This document shows positions 42,208 through 50,730 of a DNA stretch of 64,000 bases, piece by piece. The notes under the pieces are model-generated. The model saw nothing but the letters and a program-made list of their open reading frames with translations. It made no database searches and had not been told where the DNA came from. Source of the DNA: Hallella mizrahii (GTDB lineage: Bacteria; Bacteroidota; Bacteroidia; Bacteroidales; Bacteroidaceae); NCBI RefSeq assembly GCF_009695775.1, contig NZ_VUNG01000020.1:1-64000 (forward strand), written 5' to 3'. The position numbers and the translations under genes were made by a program. Numbering within the stretch: the stretch's first letter is position 1; each line of letters opens with the position of its first letter.

Positions 42208-42969
42208 CTAGTATCGGAAAGACACTGGGATGTTATATCTCACACGGACGGGTTTTCCGTCTTGTTTCCCTGGAACCCAACGCGGCATACCCTGCACCAC
42301 TAGCAAAGCCATCCGGTCGAAAGCAGGATCTAAGGAGCGCGTAATCTCTATGTCAGAAAGGGCTCCATCAGGCTCCACGACAAAAGAGACTACTGCACGC
42401 CCCACAACGTCACTCTGCTCTGCCTCTTCTGGGTATCTCAAATTCTCATTTATATACCGCATCATGGCAGATTGGCCTCCCGGGAAATGAGGCATCTGTT
42501 CTACCACATCATAAATTCGACCCTCCCATTTTGTTGAATCATACGGTATCTTTTCTGTAGTCTTGCTGAAATAGCTACCATTGTATTCTAATAGCTTAAA
42601 CGTAATTTTAAAGCGACGGTCTTCATATAGACTGGTGGATTTATAATAGCTGTAATTTCTACGTGCCTCAAAAGCGGGTATATCCACTTGCCTAGTCATT
42701 GACGGAGCTATGTCAATGTCAGTCTTGCAATAATCTTTATAGTCAAGCAGAGTACCACTCATATCAAAATAACACAGACGGAATCTTACATTACAAATCG
42801 TTTGTTTCGTATGATTCCGAAGGGATAGCGTTCCTTCTGCATCATTCCAATTTTGCTCATAGCGTACCATGGTAACAGCCATGCTATCACATGCTGTATC
42901 GTTGGCAAATGAAGCTTGGATACAGAATACTACCATTGATAAAAGTAAAAAGAAATGCTTCATATTCAA
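42208..42969 (-). CDS. Exported protein with a TonB C-terminal domain
   Basis: 253 aa. Signal peptide (ending ASFAN). The middle part is a beta-rich domain. The last about 90 residues, EEAEQSDVVGRAVVSFVVEP and DGALSDIEITRSLDPAFDRM to the end, match TonB_C domains. It lacks the membrane anchor and proline-rich spacer of a true TonB, so it is more likely one of the many exported TonB_C-bearing proteins of Bacteroidota. Substrate and role unknown. Confidence 0.85.
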   Translation of the reverse strand: MNMKHFFLLLSMVVFCIQASFANDTACDSMAVTMVRYEQNWNDAEGTLSLRNHTKQTICNVRFRLCYFDMSGTLLDYKDYCKTDIDIAPSMTRQVDIPAFEARRNYSYYKSTSLYEDRRFKITFKLLEYNGSYFSKTTEKIPYDSTKWEGRIYDVVEQMPHFPGGQSAMMRYINENLRYPEEAEQSDVVGRAVVSFVVEPDGALSDIEITRSLDPAFDRMALLVVQGMPRWVPGKQDGKPVRVRYNIPVSFRY

Positions 42970-42998
42970 TTGCCAATTAAATTATTAATGTTGAATGA

Positions 42999-43538
42999 TT
43001 ACGCATTCAATTCCGTGAGTGCTCCAGTGGTGGAGTCGATGATAAAACCGCGGACAATGATGTTGTCGGGAACTAGCGGATGGTTCTTCACCCGTCGCAT
43101 TGTCGCCCGCACGCTTTTTTCCGTGTCGCCAAAACCGTCAAGCCACTGGCGGAGGTCAATGTGCTTTTCCACTTCCGCTACCTTGTCAGCGGCAATCCGC
43201 TCTCGAATCAGATGCTCCATGTGCTCGCCGGTCATCTTTCCGGCACCGCAATCCGTATGGTGGATAAGCATGATCTCCTCAATGCCCAGCTCATAGATGC
43301 CCACGATGATGGACCGCATCACAGCATCGTAGTCGTCGAGGATGACACCGCCTGCCACCTTAACCATCTTCACCTCACCATTCTTGATGCCTAATGCCTC
43401 AGGCAGCATCACGCTCAGACGGGTGTCCATGCAAGTAACAATAAGCGTTTTGCCAGATGGTTTGCCATCAGTGATATGCTTCTCGTAGCCCTTCCCGGCA
43501 ACGAAGCGTCGGTTGTTCTCCAGTATTTCGTCAATCAT
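42999..43538 (-). CDS. Beta-class carbonic anhydrase
   Basis: 179 aa from the ATG at 43538 (MIDEILENNRRFV); four more residues are possible upstream. Zinc ligands and partners are visible: CMDTRL (Cys, with the Asp-Arg dyad) and IHHTDCGAGKMT (His and Cys). It interconverts CO2 and bicarbonate. It is full length and intact, and ends 30 nt before the TonB_C gene starts. Confidence 0.95.
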   Translation of the reverse strand: MIDEILENNRRFVAGKGYEKHITDGKPSGKTLIVTCMDTRLSVMLPEALGIKNGEVKMVKVAGGVILDDYDAVMRSIIVGIYELGIEEIMLIHHTDCGAGKMTGEHMEHLIRERIAADKVAEVEKHIDLRQWLDGFGDTEKSVRATMRRVKNHPLVPDNIIVRGFIIDSTTGALTELNA

Positions 43539-43582
43539 AATAGCAATCAATTATATTACAGCAAATTCCCATGCGTTGAATA

Positions 43583-43906
43583 TTATATAAAGACCAAAAA
43601 TATTATTATAACATTAGATGCTATATAAGAAAGCATACATACCCACCATTGAGTAAGAATTTTATTTTTTCTAAACTTTTCATATGCACTCGTACAACTT
43701 TTTTTCATAAAAGGATAGAGAATAATCCACGTTAGGAAAAAACATATTAGTATGTTGAGAGTATTATATCCTATTCCGAATGCCTTTAAAAGTCTATCAA
43801 AAAGAAGACTAATCGGAATTGATAGAAAAAATGAACACCCTAAATATGGCGTTTCGTTCCAAAGGGGATCGGCACACGCAAGCCTATAAAAACATATATT
43901 ATATAA
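43583..43906 (-). pseudogene. Remnant of a small polytopic membrane protein
   Basis: An open frame without a start codon near its beginning reads LACADPLWNETPYLGCSFFL and continues with three hydrophobic segments (LNILICFFLTWIILYPF; WWVCMLSYIASNVIIIFLVF) to a stop at 43583. The only in-frame ATG is past the middle. AT-rich. Probably an N-terminally truncated gene; no family recognised. Confidence 0.4.
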
Positions 43907-43960
43907 TCAAGTACCAACATCAATCAAACTTTTTATCCATATAGTTATAAAATTTGTCCC

Positions 43961-44641
43961 CTACCAGAGTACCTTGGGCTTGATGAGCCTGGCGGCGCGG
44001 GCTGTCTGCTCTGGTATCATGGTGAACTGCTGGTTGGTGGAGAGGAAAGCCACGTCGATATTCTTGATGTTCCGCATCTCTGGAATATCCTCGGTATCGC
44101 CGGAGATATATACACGGAAACCGTCAAGAGTCAGTATGAAACCGTTGTCCCTGCCTTTGGGATGATATTTCTCTTTACCGAGAGTGGTGTTGTAGGCTGG
44201 CACGGCATCTACTCGGATGTCATCAGCCAGCTGCAGATGGTCGCCATTGTGCATGACCTTGCCCTTGCCGATGATTTTGGCGCAGTTTGCATTCGTGATG
44301 ATTACGGTCGTTGGCTTTTCCAACTGTCGGACAGCTACTGTGTCGCAGTGATCAAAGTGCTCATGTGTCACGAAGATATAGTCAGCTTTTGGATAGGCGG
44401 TGTAATCCGTCGTCGGCTTCAAGCCACGCACCGGGTCCACTTCTATCTCACGACCGTCAAACGTGATGCGGATGCTGCCATGTTTGATGGCGGTAAAGAT
44501 AAATTCCTTGCCGCTCTTGGTCTTGAACGTGTCTGTTTGGGCAGCAGCGTCCTTTTGTATAGTACTCTTCTTCCCTGTGCAGGCTGCGAAGGCCATTGTT
44601 GCCATCAGAAGCAACATGGTCAGTAATATATTCTTCTTCAT
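43961..44641 (-). CDS. MBL-fold metallo-hydrolase, probably a lipoprotein
   Basis: 226 aa. A lipoprotein signal (MAFAACTGKK) precedes an MBL fold with the metal motif VTHEHFDHCDTVAV and later YISGDTEDIPEMRN, the UPF0173-like pattern. Metal-bound hydrolase in the periplasm or outer membrane; substrate unknown. It ends at 43961 and is 22 nt downstream of msrA, so the two may be one transcript. Confidence 0.9.
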   Translation of the reverse strand: MKKNILLTMLLLMATMAFAACTGKKSTIQKDAAAQTDTFKTKSGKEFIFTAIKHGSIRITFDGREIEVDPVRGLKPTTDYTAYPKADYIFVTHEHFDHCDTVAVRQLEKPTTVIITNANCAKIIGKGKVMHNGDHLQLADDIRVDAVPAYNTTLGKEKYHPKGRDNGFILTLDGFRVYISGDTEDIPEMRNIKNIDVAFLSTNQQFTMIPEQTARAARLIKPKVLW

Positions 44642-44663
44642 CTCGATACAGTTTCATTGAGTA

Positions 44664-45317
44664 TCACTTCTTTGTGTCCTTTGCCTTACGCGCAAACTCG
44701 AACAAGCTTTGTGGCAGATGACAGTAGCCGTCGGGATTCTTGTCGAGATAATCCTGATGGTAATCCTCCGCCTTGTAGAAGTTCCGTAAAGGCTGGTTCT
44801 CAACGGCAATCTTTCCGTTGATGTGCTTCTGCTCTTCGGCAAAGACCTCGTTGATGACCGCCTCGTCATCCTTGTCGGTGTAATAGACGCCAGTGCGATA
44901 CTGCGTTCCCGTGTCGTGGCCCTGGCGGTTAATGCTTGTTGGGTCGATGGCCTTGAAATACATCTCCAACAGAAACTTCAATGAAACCTTTGCTGGATCG
45001 TACGTGACATGGACGGTCTCGGCAAAGCCGGTCTTGTCGGTGCATACCTCTTTGTAAGTCGGGTTCTCCGTTCTGCCATTGGCAAAGCCGACCTCTGTGT
45101 CCACCACTCCATCAATCTGCTTGAAATAATGCTCGGTGCCCCAGAAGCAGCCTCCAGCAAGATATATCTCCTTCAAATTTCCTTTTTCCATATTTATCCG
45201 TATTATGTTTTGTTGTGCGTCTGCCCGACATGACAACAACATCACTGCATTTACAGCCACAAGGAGTGAAAGCACTGACATGCGGCGCAATCCATTGAAG
45301 ACAAACGTAGTTGTCAT
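44664..45317 (-). CDS. msrA: Peptide methionine sulfoxide reductase MsrA, exported
   Basis: 217 aa. An N-terminal hydrophobic segment with a possible lipobox (VMLLSCRAD) suggests export. The active-site motif [18 protein letters not shown] with the catalytic Cys is clear, followed by [20 protein letters not shown] and [19 protein letters not shown]. It repairs oxidised methionines in exported proteins. Next to an MBL-fold gene and YccF. Confidence 0.95.
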   Translation of the reverse strand: MTTTFVFNGLRRMSVLSLLVAVNAVMLLSCRADAQQNIIRINMEKGNLKEIYLAGGCFWGTEHYFKQIDGVVDTEVGFANGRTENPTYKEVCTDKTGFAETVHVTYDPAKVSLKFLLEMYFKAIDPTSINRQGHDTGTQYRTGVYYTDKDDEAVINEVFAEEQKHINGKIAVENQPLRNFYKAEDYHQDYLDKNPDGYCHLPQSLFEFARKAKDTKK

Positions 45318-45329
45318 GTTGTCTTTGTC

Positions 45330-45710
45330 TTAGAAATCGTTGTTGACTATTTCCTTTCCGAATGGCGCCAGTGCCAGACGCATCAGCCTGAAGTGCATCA
45401 TACCCCATGGAAGACCCACAATGGTGATACTCAGGAGCAAGCCAAAGCCGAGATGGGTCAGCGCAATCCAAATGCCACCAACGAAGAACCAAATTACATT
45501 CATGATCATGTTAAGACATCCAGCATCCTGCGGCTGATCAACAACATGTGAGCCAAAAGGCCACAGCGCGAGAATACCCAACCGAAGGGTGGCTATGCCG
45601 AATGGTATGCCGATGATAGTGATCATCAGCAGGAGTGATGAAACGAAATACTCCACTGCGATGCCCAATCCTCCAAAGACGAGCCAAATGATATTTCCTA
45701 ATATCTTCAT
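45330..45710 (-). CDS. yccF: YccF-domain membrane protein
   Basis: 126 aa. Two similar halves, each with membrane helices and the motif IIGIPFG or IVGLPWGMMHFRLMRLAL; NIIWLVFGGLGIAVEYFVSS in the first, NVIWFFVGGIWIALTHLGFG in the second. This is the twofold YccF (DUF307) family. Function unknown in general. It ends 12 nt before msrA starts. Confidence 0.93.
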   Translation of the reverse strand: MKILGNIIWLVFGGLGIAVEYFVSSLLLMITIIGIPFGIATLRLGILALWPFGSHVVDQPQDAGCLNMIMNVIWFFVGGIWIALTHLGFGLLLSITIVGLPWGMMHFRLMRLALAPFGKEIVNNDF

Positions 45711-45828
45711 GAATTCAATCTCGGTTTCAAATGATGAACGCTTTTGCTTGCAAAGATAATGAAAATCACTGAAAGCAAAGAATTGACATCATCAATTTAG
45801 GCAGTCAAACAAATTAGTAGGATTAAAA

Positions 45829-45950
45829 GGTTCGAGTCCTTGGTGACACCGGGGGGGCGAATCCTTATTGGGTACCGGGGTTCGAATCCTTGTCGGTACT
45901 GGGGGTTCGAATCCTTGTTGGTACCGGGGGTTCGAATCCTTTCGGTAGTA
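45829..45950. repeat. 25-bp tandem repeat with a tRNA T-arm-like core (five copies)
   Basis: The core GGTTCGAATCCTT recurs with its C of TTCGA at 45833, 45858, 45883, 45908 and 45933, an exact 25-nt period. Copies 3-5 read TTCGAATCC(T); copy 1 has TTCGAGTCC and copy 2 GGCGAATCC. The spacer part is close to GTTGGTACCGGGG. GGTTCGAATCC is the sequence of a tRNA T-arm loop. No spacers differ between copies, so it is not a CRISPR. It lies in a gene-free region upstream of the tRNA-Ser remnant and integrase. Confidence 0.85.
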
Positions 45951-46666
45951 GAACCCCCTCAAAGGATGGTCGGTAGTAGATAGAGATTTACCACCACTTG
46001 TTTTGGATAGAACTATCTTCGAAAAAGCACCCTCTAACATATACTGGTAATTCTTAGGATAACAGGAAGATAGAGATGAAGCGAAAATATTTATGGACGA
46101 AATTAAGACGGAATAAGGACGAAAAAACAGATTAATTTCTTGTTTATATCAAAAGAATAACCTAAATTTGCAGCCAAAAGAAGTGTTCTGCTACATTACG
46201 CTACAATAAGATACATTAAAGATACAATATATATTGTATATAATATGTTGATTATCAGCGGAGATACGATAGCTACACAATTCGAAGACAATTTAGTTCG
46301 TGCGGATTCCTGAAAGCGATGTTATCTTTGTGTATGCAGTTCATGATATTGATGTTTAGACGGGCTCGTGAATATGCGATGAGCATGGTAGGACTCCGGA
46401 ATAATGCCATTTGTAAGGTATAGTGAGATGGATGTCTTCGTTTTCGGGCCTGATGGAGAGAAAAACTGGGGGCCAGATAGTCCGAGAGGAGGTCTCCAAA
46501 ACGTTAATAAAACAAAACATAATTCTATAACCCCGCTGAATATCAGCTATTTGAGGTGCTTCGTCCACGGACGCTTATTGGACAGAAATAGACATAAATC
46601 AGCATTTTTGCTGATAAAAAAACATTGATTATCAACGAGTTACGAGAGGTGGTAGTTCACCTTTGT

Positions 46667-46682
46667 ATCCCTCTCTCTCCGC
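46667..46682 (+). repeat. 3' end of a tRNA-Ser-like gene, candidate att site
   Basis: ATCCCTCTCTCTCCGC equals the last bases of many tRNA-Ser genes (end of the T-arm stem and the acceptor strand TCTCTCC plus G). No tRNA body is upstream, so this is only a 3' fragment. Tyrosine-recombinase elements insert into tRNA 3' ends and leave such a copy at one edge. It is about 390 nt before the integrase gene. Confidence 0.45.
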
Positions 46683-46736
46683 TTTATTAAATTGTCTTAA
46701 AAGTGTAGAATTAAGACAGAATAACAAAACAATATA

Positions 46737-46773
46737 AATCCTGTGACTTTCAACAAGTTACAGGATTTTTGCT
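46737..46773 (+). terminator. Rho-independent terminator in the gene-free region
   Basis: AATCCTGTGACTT pairs with AAGTTACAGGATT (one mismatch), followed by TTTTGCTTTTTTG. It stands alone between the tRNA-Ser remnant and the integrase, and may be the original terminator of the tRNA gene. Confidence 0.7.
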
Positions 46774-47072
46774 TTTTTGATGATTTAAGTTTATTCAACA
46801 GAAAATCAGCCCCTAATTCTTAACGAATGTTATAGCGGCTACAATTCGGCTACAATTTTTGTAAACTATTATTATTTGTAGCCGGAAAATCACGGGAATG
46901 CCTGCTTCCATGGTAAAATAATAATAATTTAATTTTTTTAATCTATGACCTGAATTTTCTTAGAGTTCAGTAGCCATCGTTTCCGCACAAACATTATATT
47001 GTACCGGAAGTTTAACCGACCGTCCTTTATGCGGCAGACAAGCCTCATGGGGCGGTTATAAAAATTAAAGAC

Positions 47073-48290
47073 ATGGTACATAAATTCTCAGTAAGCTTCT
47101 ACGTCAGAAGCAACTATTCAAACAGGGATGGCATGGAACCTGTCATTTCCCGAATCAACCTTGACGGCAAACGCCTGAGCATCGGCAGCACGGGTGTAAA
47201 GGTAATGCCAGGGCATTGGAACGGACTTACAGGCAGAGTGCGCGGTGATGACGAACAGGCTGCGAGATCCAACGAGGAGCTGGACAGAATAGCGCATTCT
47301 CTGTACTCGGTATATTACCAGATCGGGCAGCATCACCAGATTACAATTGGGGATATAAAGGCCCAGTACAAGCGTTGTGACGGTGGTATAACGACCGTCA
47401 AGAAACTTCTTGAAAAGTTCAACAGCTTCAAGTTCAATGGCCAGAATGGTAAGACCGGCAAGACCACGAAGTATAAGTACATGCTTGCAGAAAGACGCTT
47501 CCTGGATATGCTCCGGTCAAGATACGGAAAGGAAGACATTGGGCTGTACAGGCTGTCACCCGTAATCATCGAGGACTACTTCCAATATCTGAAGAACTTC
47601 AAGGGGCAGAACAACAACACAGCCTGCAAGTCCCTCAAGACTTTAAGGAGCATCATCTTGTTCGGAATCAGGCTCGGCGTGATAGTCAGTGATCCGTATA
47701 TTGGTATTGTCCATCACCTGTACCCGGTGAAGCGCACTTACCTTACGGACCGTGAGCTGCACGCCGTCATAGTTAAGAAGCTCGGCACCAAGCGGCTTGA
47801 ACGGGTGCGCGATGTATTTGTGTTCGCATGCTATACGGGCATGTATTATTGTGAGATCAGCCGCCTGAAGGACGATGACGTAGTTGAAAGCTGTGGCAAG
47901 AAATGGATAAACACCCACAGAAAGAAAAACGGACAGCCCGTATTCGTCCCGCTTCTGGACAAGCCGCTGAAGCTCATCCGAAAATACAGAAGGATGCGCA
48001 GCAAGCAGGATGATGACAGCCTTTTCCCGTTAAAGTCATCCACAAAGACAAATGAATATCTGAAAGAAATCGCCGGCGTGTGCGGAATCAACAAGAATCT
48101 CACATTCAGAGTAGCCCGTTATACTTTCGCGACGCTGGCGCTGATGAATGGCGTCCCCGAGGAGACGATTGCCGTGATGCTTGGGCACAGCAGCACGAGA
48201 TACACCCAGATCTATGCCCAGATGACCAACAAGAAGGTGCTTGATGACATGGACAAGTATGGTGGCAGGCTCAAAAAACTAGGACTATGA
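47073..48290 (+). CDS. Tyrosine recombinase (site-specific integrase) with unusual active site
   Basis: 405 aa, full length, with an arm-binding N-terminus, a SAM-like core-binding domain and a C-terminal catalytic domain. The catalytic pattern departs from RKHRHY: at the first Arg position the sequence is CYTGMYYCEI (Tyr258 in place of Arg); box II reads LTFRVARYTFATLAL, so His is replaced by Arg and the RHTFAT His by Tyr. The LGHSSTRYTQIYAQ box with the final nucleophile Tyr (about residue 381) is intact. IntDOT-type integrases are also known to lack the first Arg. A tRNA-Ser 3' fragment lies upstream. The protein may be degenerate or have altered chemistry. Confidence 0.88.
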   Translation: MVHKFSVSFYVRSNYSNRDGMEPVISRINLDGKRLSIGSTGVKVMPGHWNGLTGRVRGDDEQAARSNEELDRIAHSLYSVYYQIGQHHQITIGDIKAQYKRCDGGITTVKKLLEKFNSFKFNGQNGKTGKTTKYKYMLAERRFLDMLRSRYGKEDIGLYRLSPVIIEDYFQYLKNFKGQNNNTACKSLKTLRSIILFGIRLGVIVSDPYIGIVHHLYPVKRTYLTDRELHAVIVKKLGTKRLERVRDVFVFACYTGMYYCEISRLKDDDVVESCGKKWINTHRKKNGQPVFVPLLDKPLKLIRKYRRMRSKQDDDSLFPLKSSTKTNEYLKEIAGVCGINKNLTFRVARYTFATLALMNGVPEETIAVMLGHSSTRYTQIYAQMTNKKVLDDMDKYGGRLKKLGL

Positions 48291-48355
48291 TAATGGCAGT
48301 CTGACGCCCCTGAGAGGATAAGAATGAATTCTGTAATCTAATAAATTTGCGAATG

Positions 48356-48399
48356 CCTATAGTGTTGCACCTGCATTTGGAGGATGACAACACTATAGG
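48356..48399. repeat. 12-bp perfect inverted repeat after the integrase gene
   Basis: CCTATAGTGTTG (48356-48367) and CAACACTATAGG (48388-48399) are exact inverse copies with a 20-nt loop. It lies 66 nt after the integrase stop and 85 nt before the stop of the Fic gene on the other strand. It could be a bidirectional terminator for the two converging genes, or a recombinase site; no U-run is present. Confidence 0.6.
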
Positions 48400-48483
48400 T
48401 TATTCCTTACGGGCATTACGGACTTAAGAAAGAACTTTAGAAGTTCACCAAAGACGTTGTATGCTGAACACAGGACAGGCCGA

Positions 48484-49959
48484 TTAAAACCTCAGAATAT
48501 ATCCGTCTCCCTCCTTGAATGCATTGCATCTTTCAAGATAATGACGCGTTTCTTCAAAATTGTCGCCCGTGATGTTGGCACTGAAATTTCTCACGCGCGT
48601 CATGGCATGCAGCAACACGCTGGGGTCATTTCTGCGGGTTAGGCGCCTCAAGGCATTGAGATAGTCTTCCCGGAATACAGTGGGGATAATGATCTTTGAC
48701 TGGTCAGCCGCTACAAGTTCAGCGTTCATCATGATTCGAGAGATACGTCCGTTGCCGTCTGTGAATGGATGCACCTCACTTATCATGAAAAGCATAAACA
48801 TAGCTTTGGCAAATGGGTGCTCCAATGCCTGATAATACTCAAATCCCTTGCGCAGCGTACCTCTGACCAATGTGCAGTCTACAAAATGAGTGTCTCCTGC
48901 ATGATTGTTCTGCATCTTGAACATTCCCGGATTTCTGTCTGGCCGCGCTGCCATCATCACGCGGTGCCGGTCTTGCAGAATATCTATCAGATCATCGGCC
49001 GATGAGGGAGTACGGCGCATCTCCCTGCGGCTCGCAACGATCTGAAAGGTGCCCAGCACATCATGGGAGTCGGCGTTACGGGCTGGCATAGGCTGTCCCG
49101 TCTCAACAATCTGGCGGGCATCCTCAATCTCAAACTCCGTACCTTCAATATAGTTGGAGAAATAGCTTTCAAAGAAAGCAAAATTACGGAAGGCAGAGGT
49201 TTCCACGTTAGGCTCATCAATCAAAGGGAATGGCTCGTTGTGCAGGGCATCGAACAGAATGCCAAAGAGCTTTATCCTGTTGGCATCGTATGGCTCTCCT
49301 TGGGCTCTTGCCAGTGCTGCCGGTGAGGTGAGAACCTTGGACGGCTTCGTGCTCAACAAAGCACTTATGATGGTATTGAGTGTTTCGAACTCGGCCTCCA
49401 TGCCCAAACTCCCGGCAATCTCACGTGCCTTGTCACGAAAAGAGTTCAAGCCCTTCTCACCGTTCACTTGCAGAATACGCTCCAGGTAGTCCTCGATACT
49501 GGTACGGGGAAGGCATTTGGAAGAACCTCCCCTCGTTCGTCCTTTCTGAAGGTTTTCCATCGTTCTGCGTTCCGCACTTGATATATAGAGATTCTCGATG
49601 AAGGGCATGTCGTATTCCGTTCCTTTAGGCCCTTCCATCAGATGCACCTTTATACCGGGCAAAGTAACATTCTTCGTGTAATTGTACGTCAGATAGATAT
49701 CCCCTTCGGACGTCGGCTTCAACTCAAAAGCTGACCTGTGGCTGATAACCGCCTGAGGATAGAGCTGACCGAGAATGAAAAAGATGTTATGCCTTATGAT
49801 TTCCTCCGGTGTGTCCTCCATATTGGTGGTGTAAACCTTGGGTGCAATCTTTCTCAGCAATCCAGCCTTCATCATGGAATTCATTTCTGCTGACTTGCCT
49901 TTATCCCGAGTACCCATAAATATCTCAGTGATATTGTTTGTTATTAGTTTATTGGTCAT
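48484..49959 (-). CDS. AbiEi-like winged helix fused to a Fic AMPylation domain
   Basis: About 491 aa from the ATG at 49959 (MTNKLITNNITEIFMG); the open frame to 50076 runs into the repeat array and is not coding. The N-terminal part (about 130 aa) has the AbiEi/type IV antitoxin pattern: a small winged-helix (KAGLLRKIAPKVYTTNMEDT) and YPQAVISHRSAFELKPTSEG. The Fic domain follows, with the canonical active-site loop HPFTDGNGRISR near residues 396-407 and an inhibitory helix SNYIEG near residue 266 (S/T-x-x-x-E-G), so it may control itself in cis. It would transfer AMP (or another NMP) to a target protein. Upstream is the iteron array at 49994-50382, a probable autoregulatory site for the N-terminal domain. 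Confidence 0.88.
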   Translation of the reverse strand: MTNKLITNNITEIFMGTRDKGKSAEMNSMMKAGLLRKIAPKVYTTNMEDTPEEIIRHNIFFILGQLYPQAVISHRSAFELKPTSEGDIYLTYNYTKNVTLPGIKVHLMEGPKGTEYDMPFIENLYISSAERRTMENLQKGRTRGGSSKCLPRTSIEDYLERILQVNGEKGLNSFRDKAREIAGSLGMEAEFETLNTIISALLSTKPSKVLTSPAALARAQGEPYDANRIKLFGILFDALHNEPFPLIDEPNVETSAFRNFAFFESYFSNYIEGTEFEIEDARQIVETGQPMPARNADSHDVLGTFQIVASRREMRRTPSSADDLIDILQDRHRVMMAARPDRNPGMFKMQNNHAGDTHFVDCTLVRGTLRKGFEYYQALEHPFAKAMFMLFMISEVHPFTDGNGRISRIMMNAELVAADQSKIIIPTVFREDYLNALRRLTRRNDPSVLLHAMTRVRNFSANITGDNFEETRHYLERCNAFKEGDGYILRF

Positions 49960-49993
49960 GGACTTTCGTTTTTCTGCAAAGTTAGGCAATTTC

Positions 49994-50382
49994 GTCGGAT
50001 AACAAAAAGAATTTTGAAATTTTGTCGAATAAGAGCCGCTTTTTCTGAAGTTTTGTCGAATAAGAAATACCATCAAGCATGTGTTTCAGTCAATAAGGAC
50101 AGTAAGAATACCCTCATAATAGAAATTTTGTCGAATAAGAACCGCTTTTTCTGAAGTTTTGTCGAATAAGAAATACCATCAAGCATGTGTTTCAGTCAAT
50201 AAGGACAGTAAGAATACCCTCATGATAGAAATTTTGTCGAATAAGAGCCGCTTTTTCTGAAGTTTTGTCGAATAAGAAATACCATCAAGCATGTGTTTCA
50301 GTCAATAAGGACAGTAAGAATACCCTCATGATAGAAATTTTGTCGAATAAGAGCCGCTTTTTCTGAAGTTTGGTCGAATAAG
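49994..50382. repeat. Iteron array: TTTTGTCGAATAAGA in a 106-bp tandem repeat
   Basis: The core GTCGAATAAG begins at 50024, 50055, 50130, 50161, 50236, 50267, 50342 and 50373, i.e. four pairs spaced 31 bp within a pair and 106 bp between pairs; a degraded copy (GTCGGATAAC) is at 49994. The repeats between are almost identical, including TACCATCAAGCATGTG and GGACAGTAAGAATACC. It lies between the Fic gene start and an IS30 fragment. Not a CRISPR, because the intervening sequence is the same in every copy. Probably operator sites for the AbiEi-Fic protein. Confidence 0.9.
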
Positions 50383-50473
50383 GTGGAAAAACAGAAATAG
50401 CGATGTTTATGGATCTCTTTTAGGCGGAGTCAATTAGCAAGTGCAAATTTAAGAAGTCTTTTTGTAAACGGCT

Positions 50474-50730
50474 TCATCTGGAGTGAGAAAATTTAATTTT
50501 TCTTTGTATCATCTTTATTCTCTGTTGACTTACATCTTTTAAGTCATTACCTTTTGGAATGTATTGCCGTATGAGTCCATTGGTGTTTTCTATTCCACCT
50601 TTCTGCCAGGGCGCATGAGGGTCGGCAAAGTACACCTTAGTACTTAACTTTTTAGCTATGTACTCATGACAGTAGAACTCAGATCCATTGTCTGTGGTGA
50701 TGGTCTTCTTCAGATTTTCAGAATCTTTAA
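50474..50730 (-). mobile_element. IS30-family transposase C-terminal fragment
   Basis: Reads ENLKKTITTDNGSEFYCHEY and KLSTKVYFADPHAPWQKGGI, ENTNGLIRQYIPKGNDL, with the second and third acidic residues of the DDE triad of IS30 transposases. The 5' half is missing and the join is right at the 3' end of the exonuclease gene. Confidence 0.85.

Larger units (their letters stand above)
46041..47072. other. Gene-free kilobase before the integrase
   Basis: No coding frame of good quality is seen on either strand. It contains -7-like boxes (TAAATTTG at 46163-46170 and TATCTTTG near 46323), the hairpin TCAGCA/TGCTGA at 46599-46614 followed by A/T-rich sequence, the tRNA-Ser end at 46667-46682, and the terminator at 46737-46773. 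It is probably an element boundary. Confidence 0.6.

Noticed and set aside
45829..45950. CRISPR-like array
   Set aside because: The unit is 25 bp with no variable spacers and no cas genes; a simple tandem repeat.
45792..46040. 82-codon minus-strand frame over the 25-bp repeats
   Set aside because: Its repeated peptide is only the translation of the tandem DNA repeat; 25 is not a multiple of three, so no repeated protein motif results.
46404..46628. 74-codon plus-strand ORF in the gene-free region
   Set aside because: No motif, odd composition, runs into the hairpin and tRNA-like end; likely chance.
49994..50382. CRISPR-like array
   Set aside because: All intervening sequences are nearly identical, so they are not spacers; an iteron array fits better.
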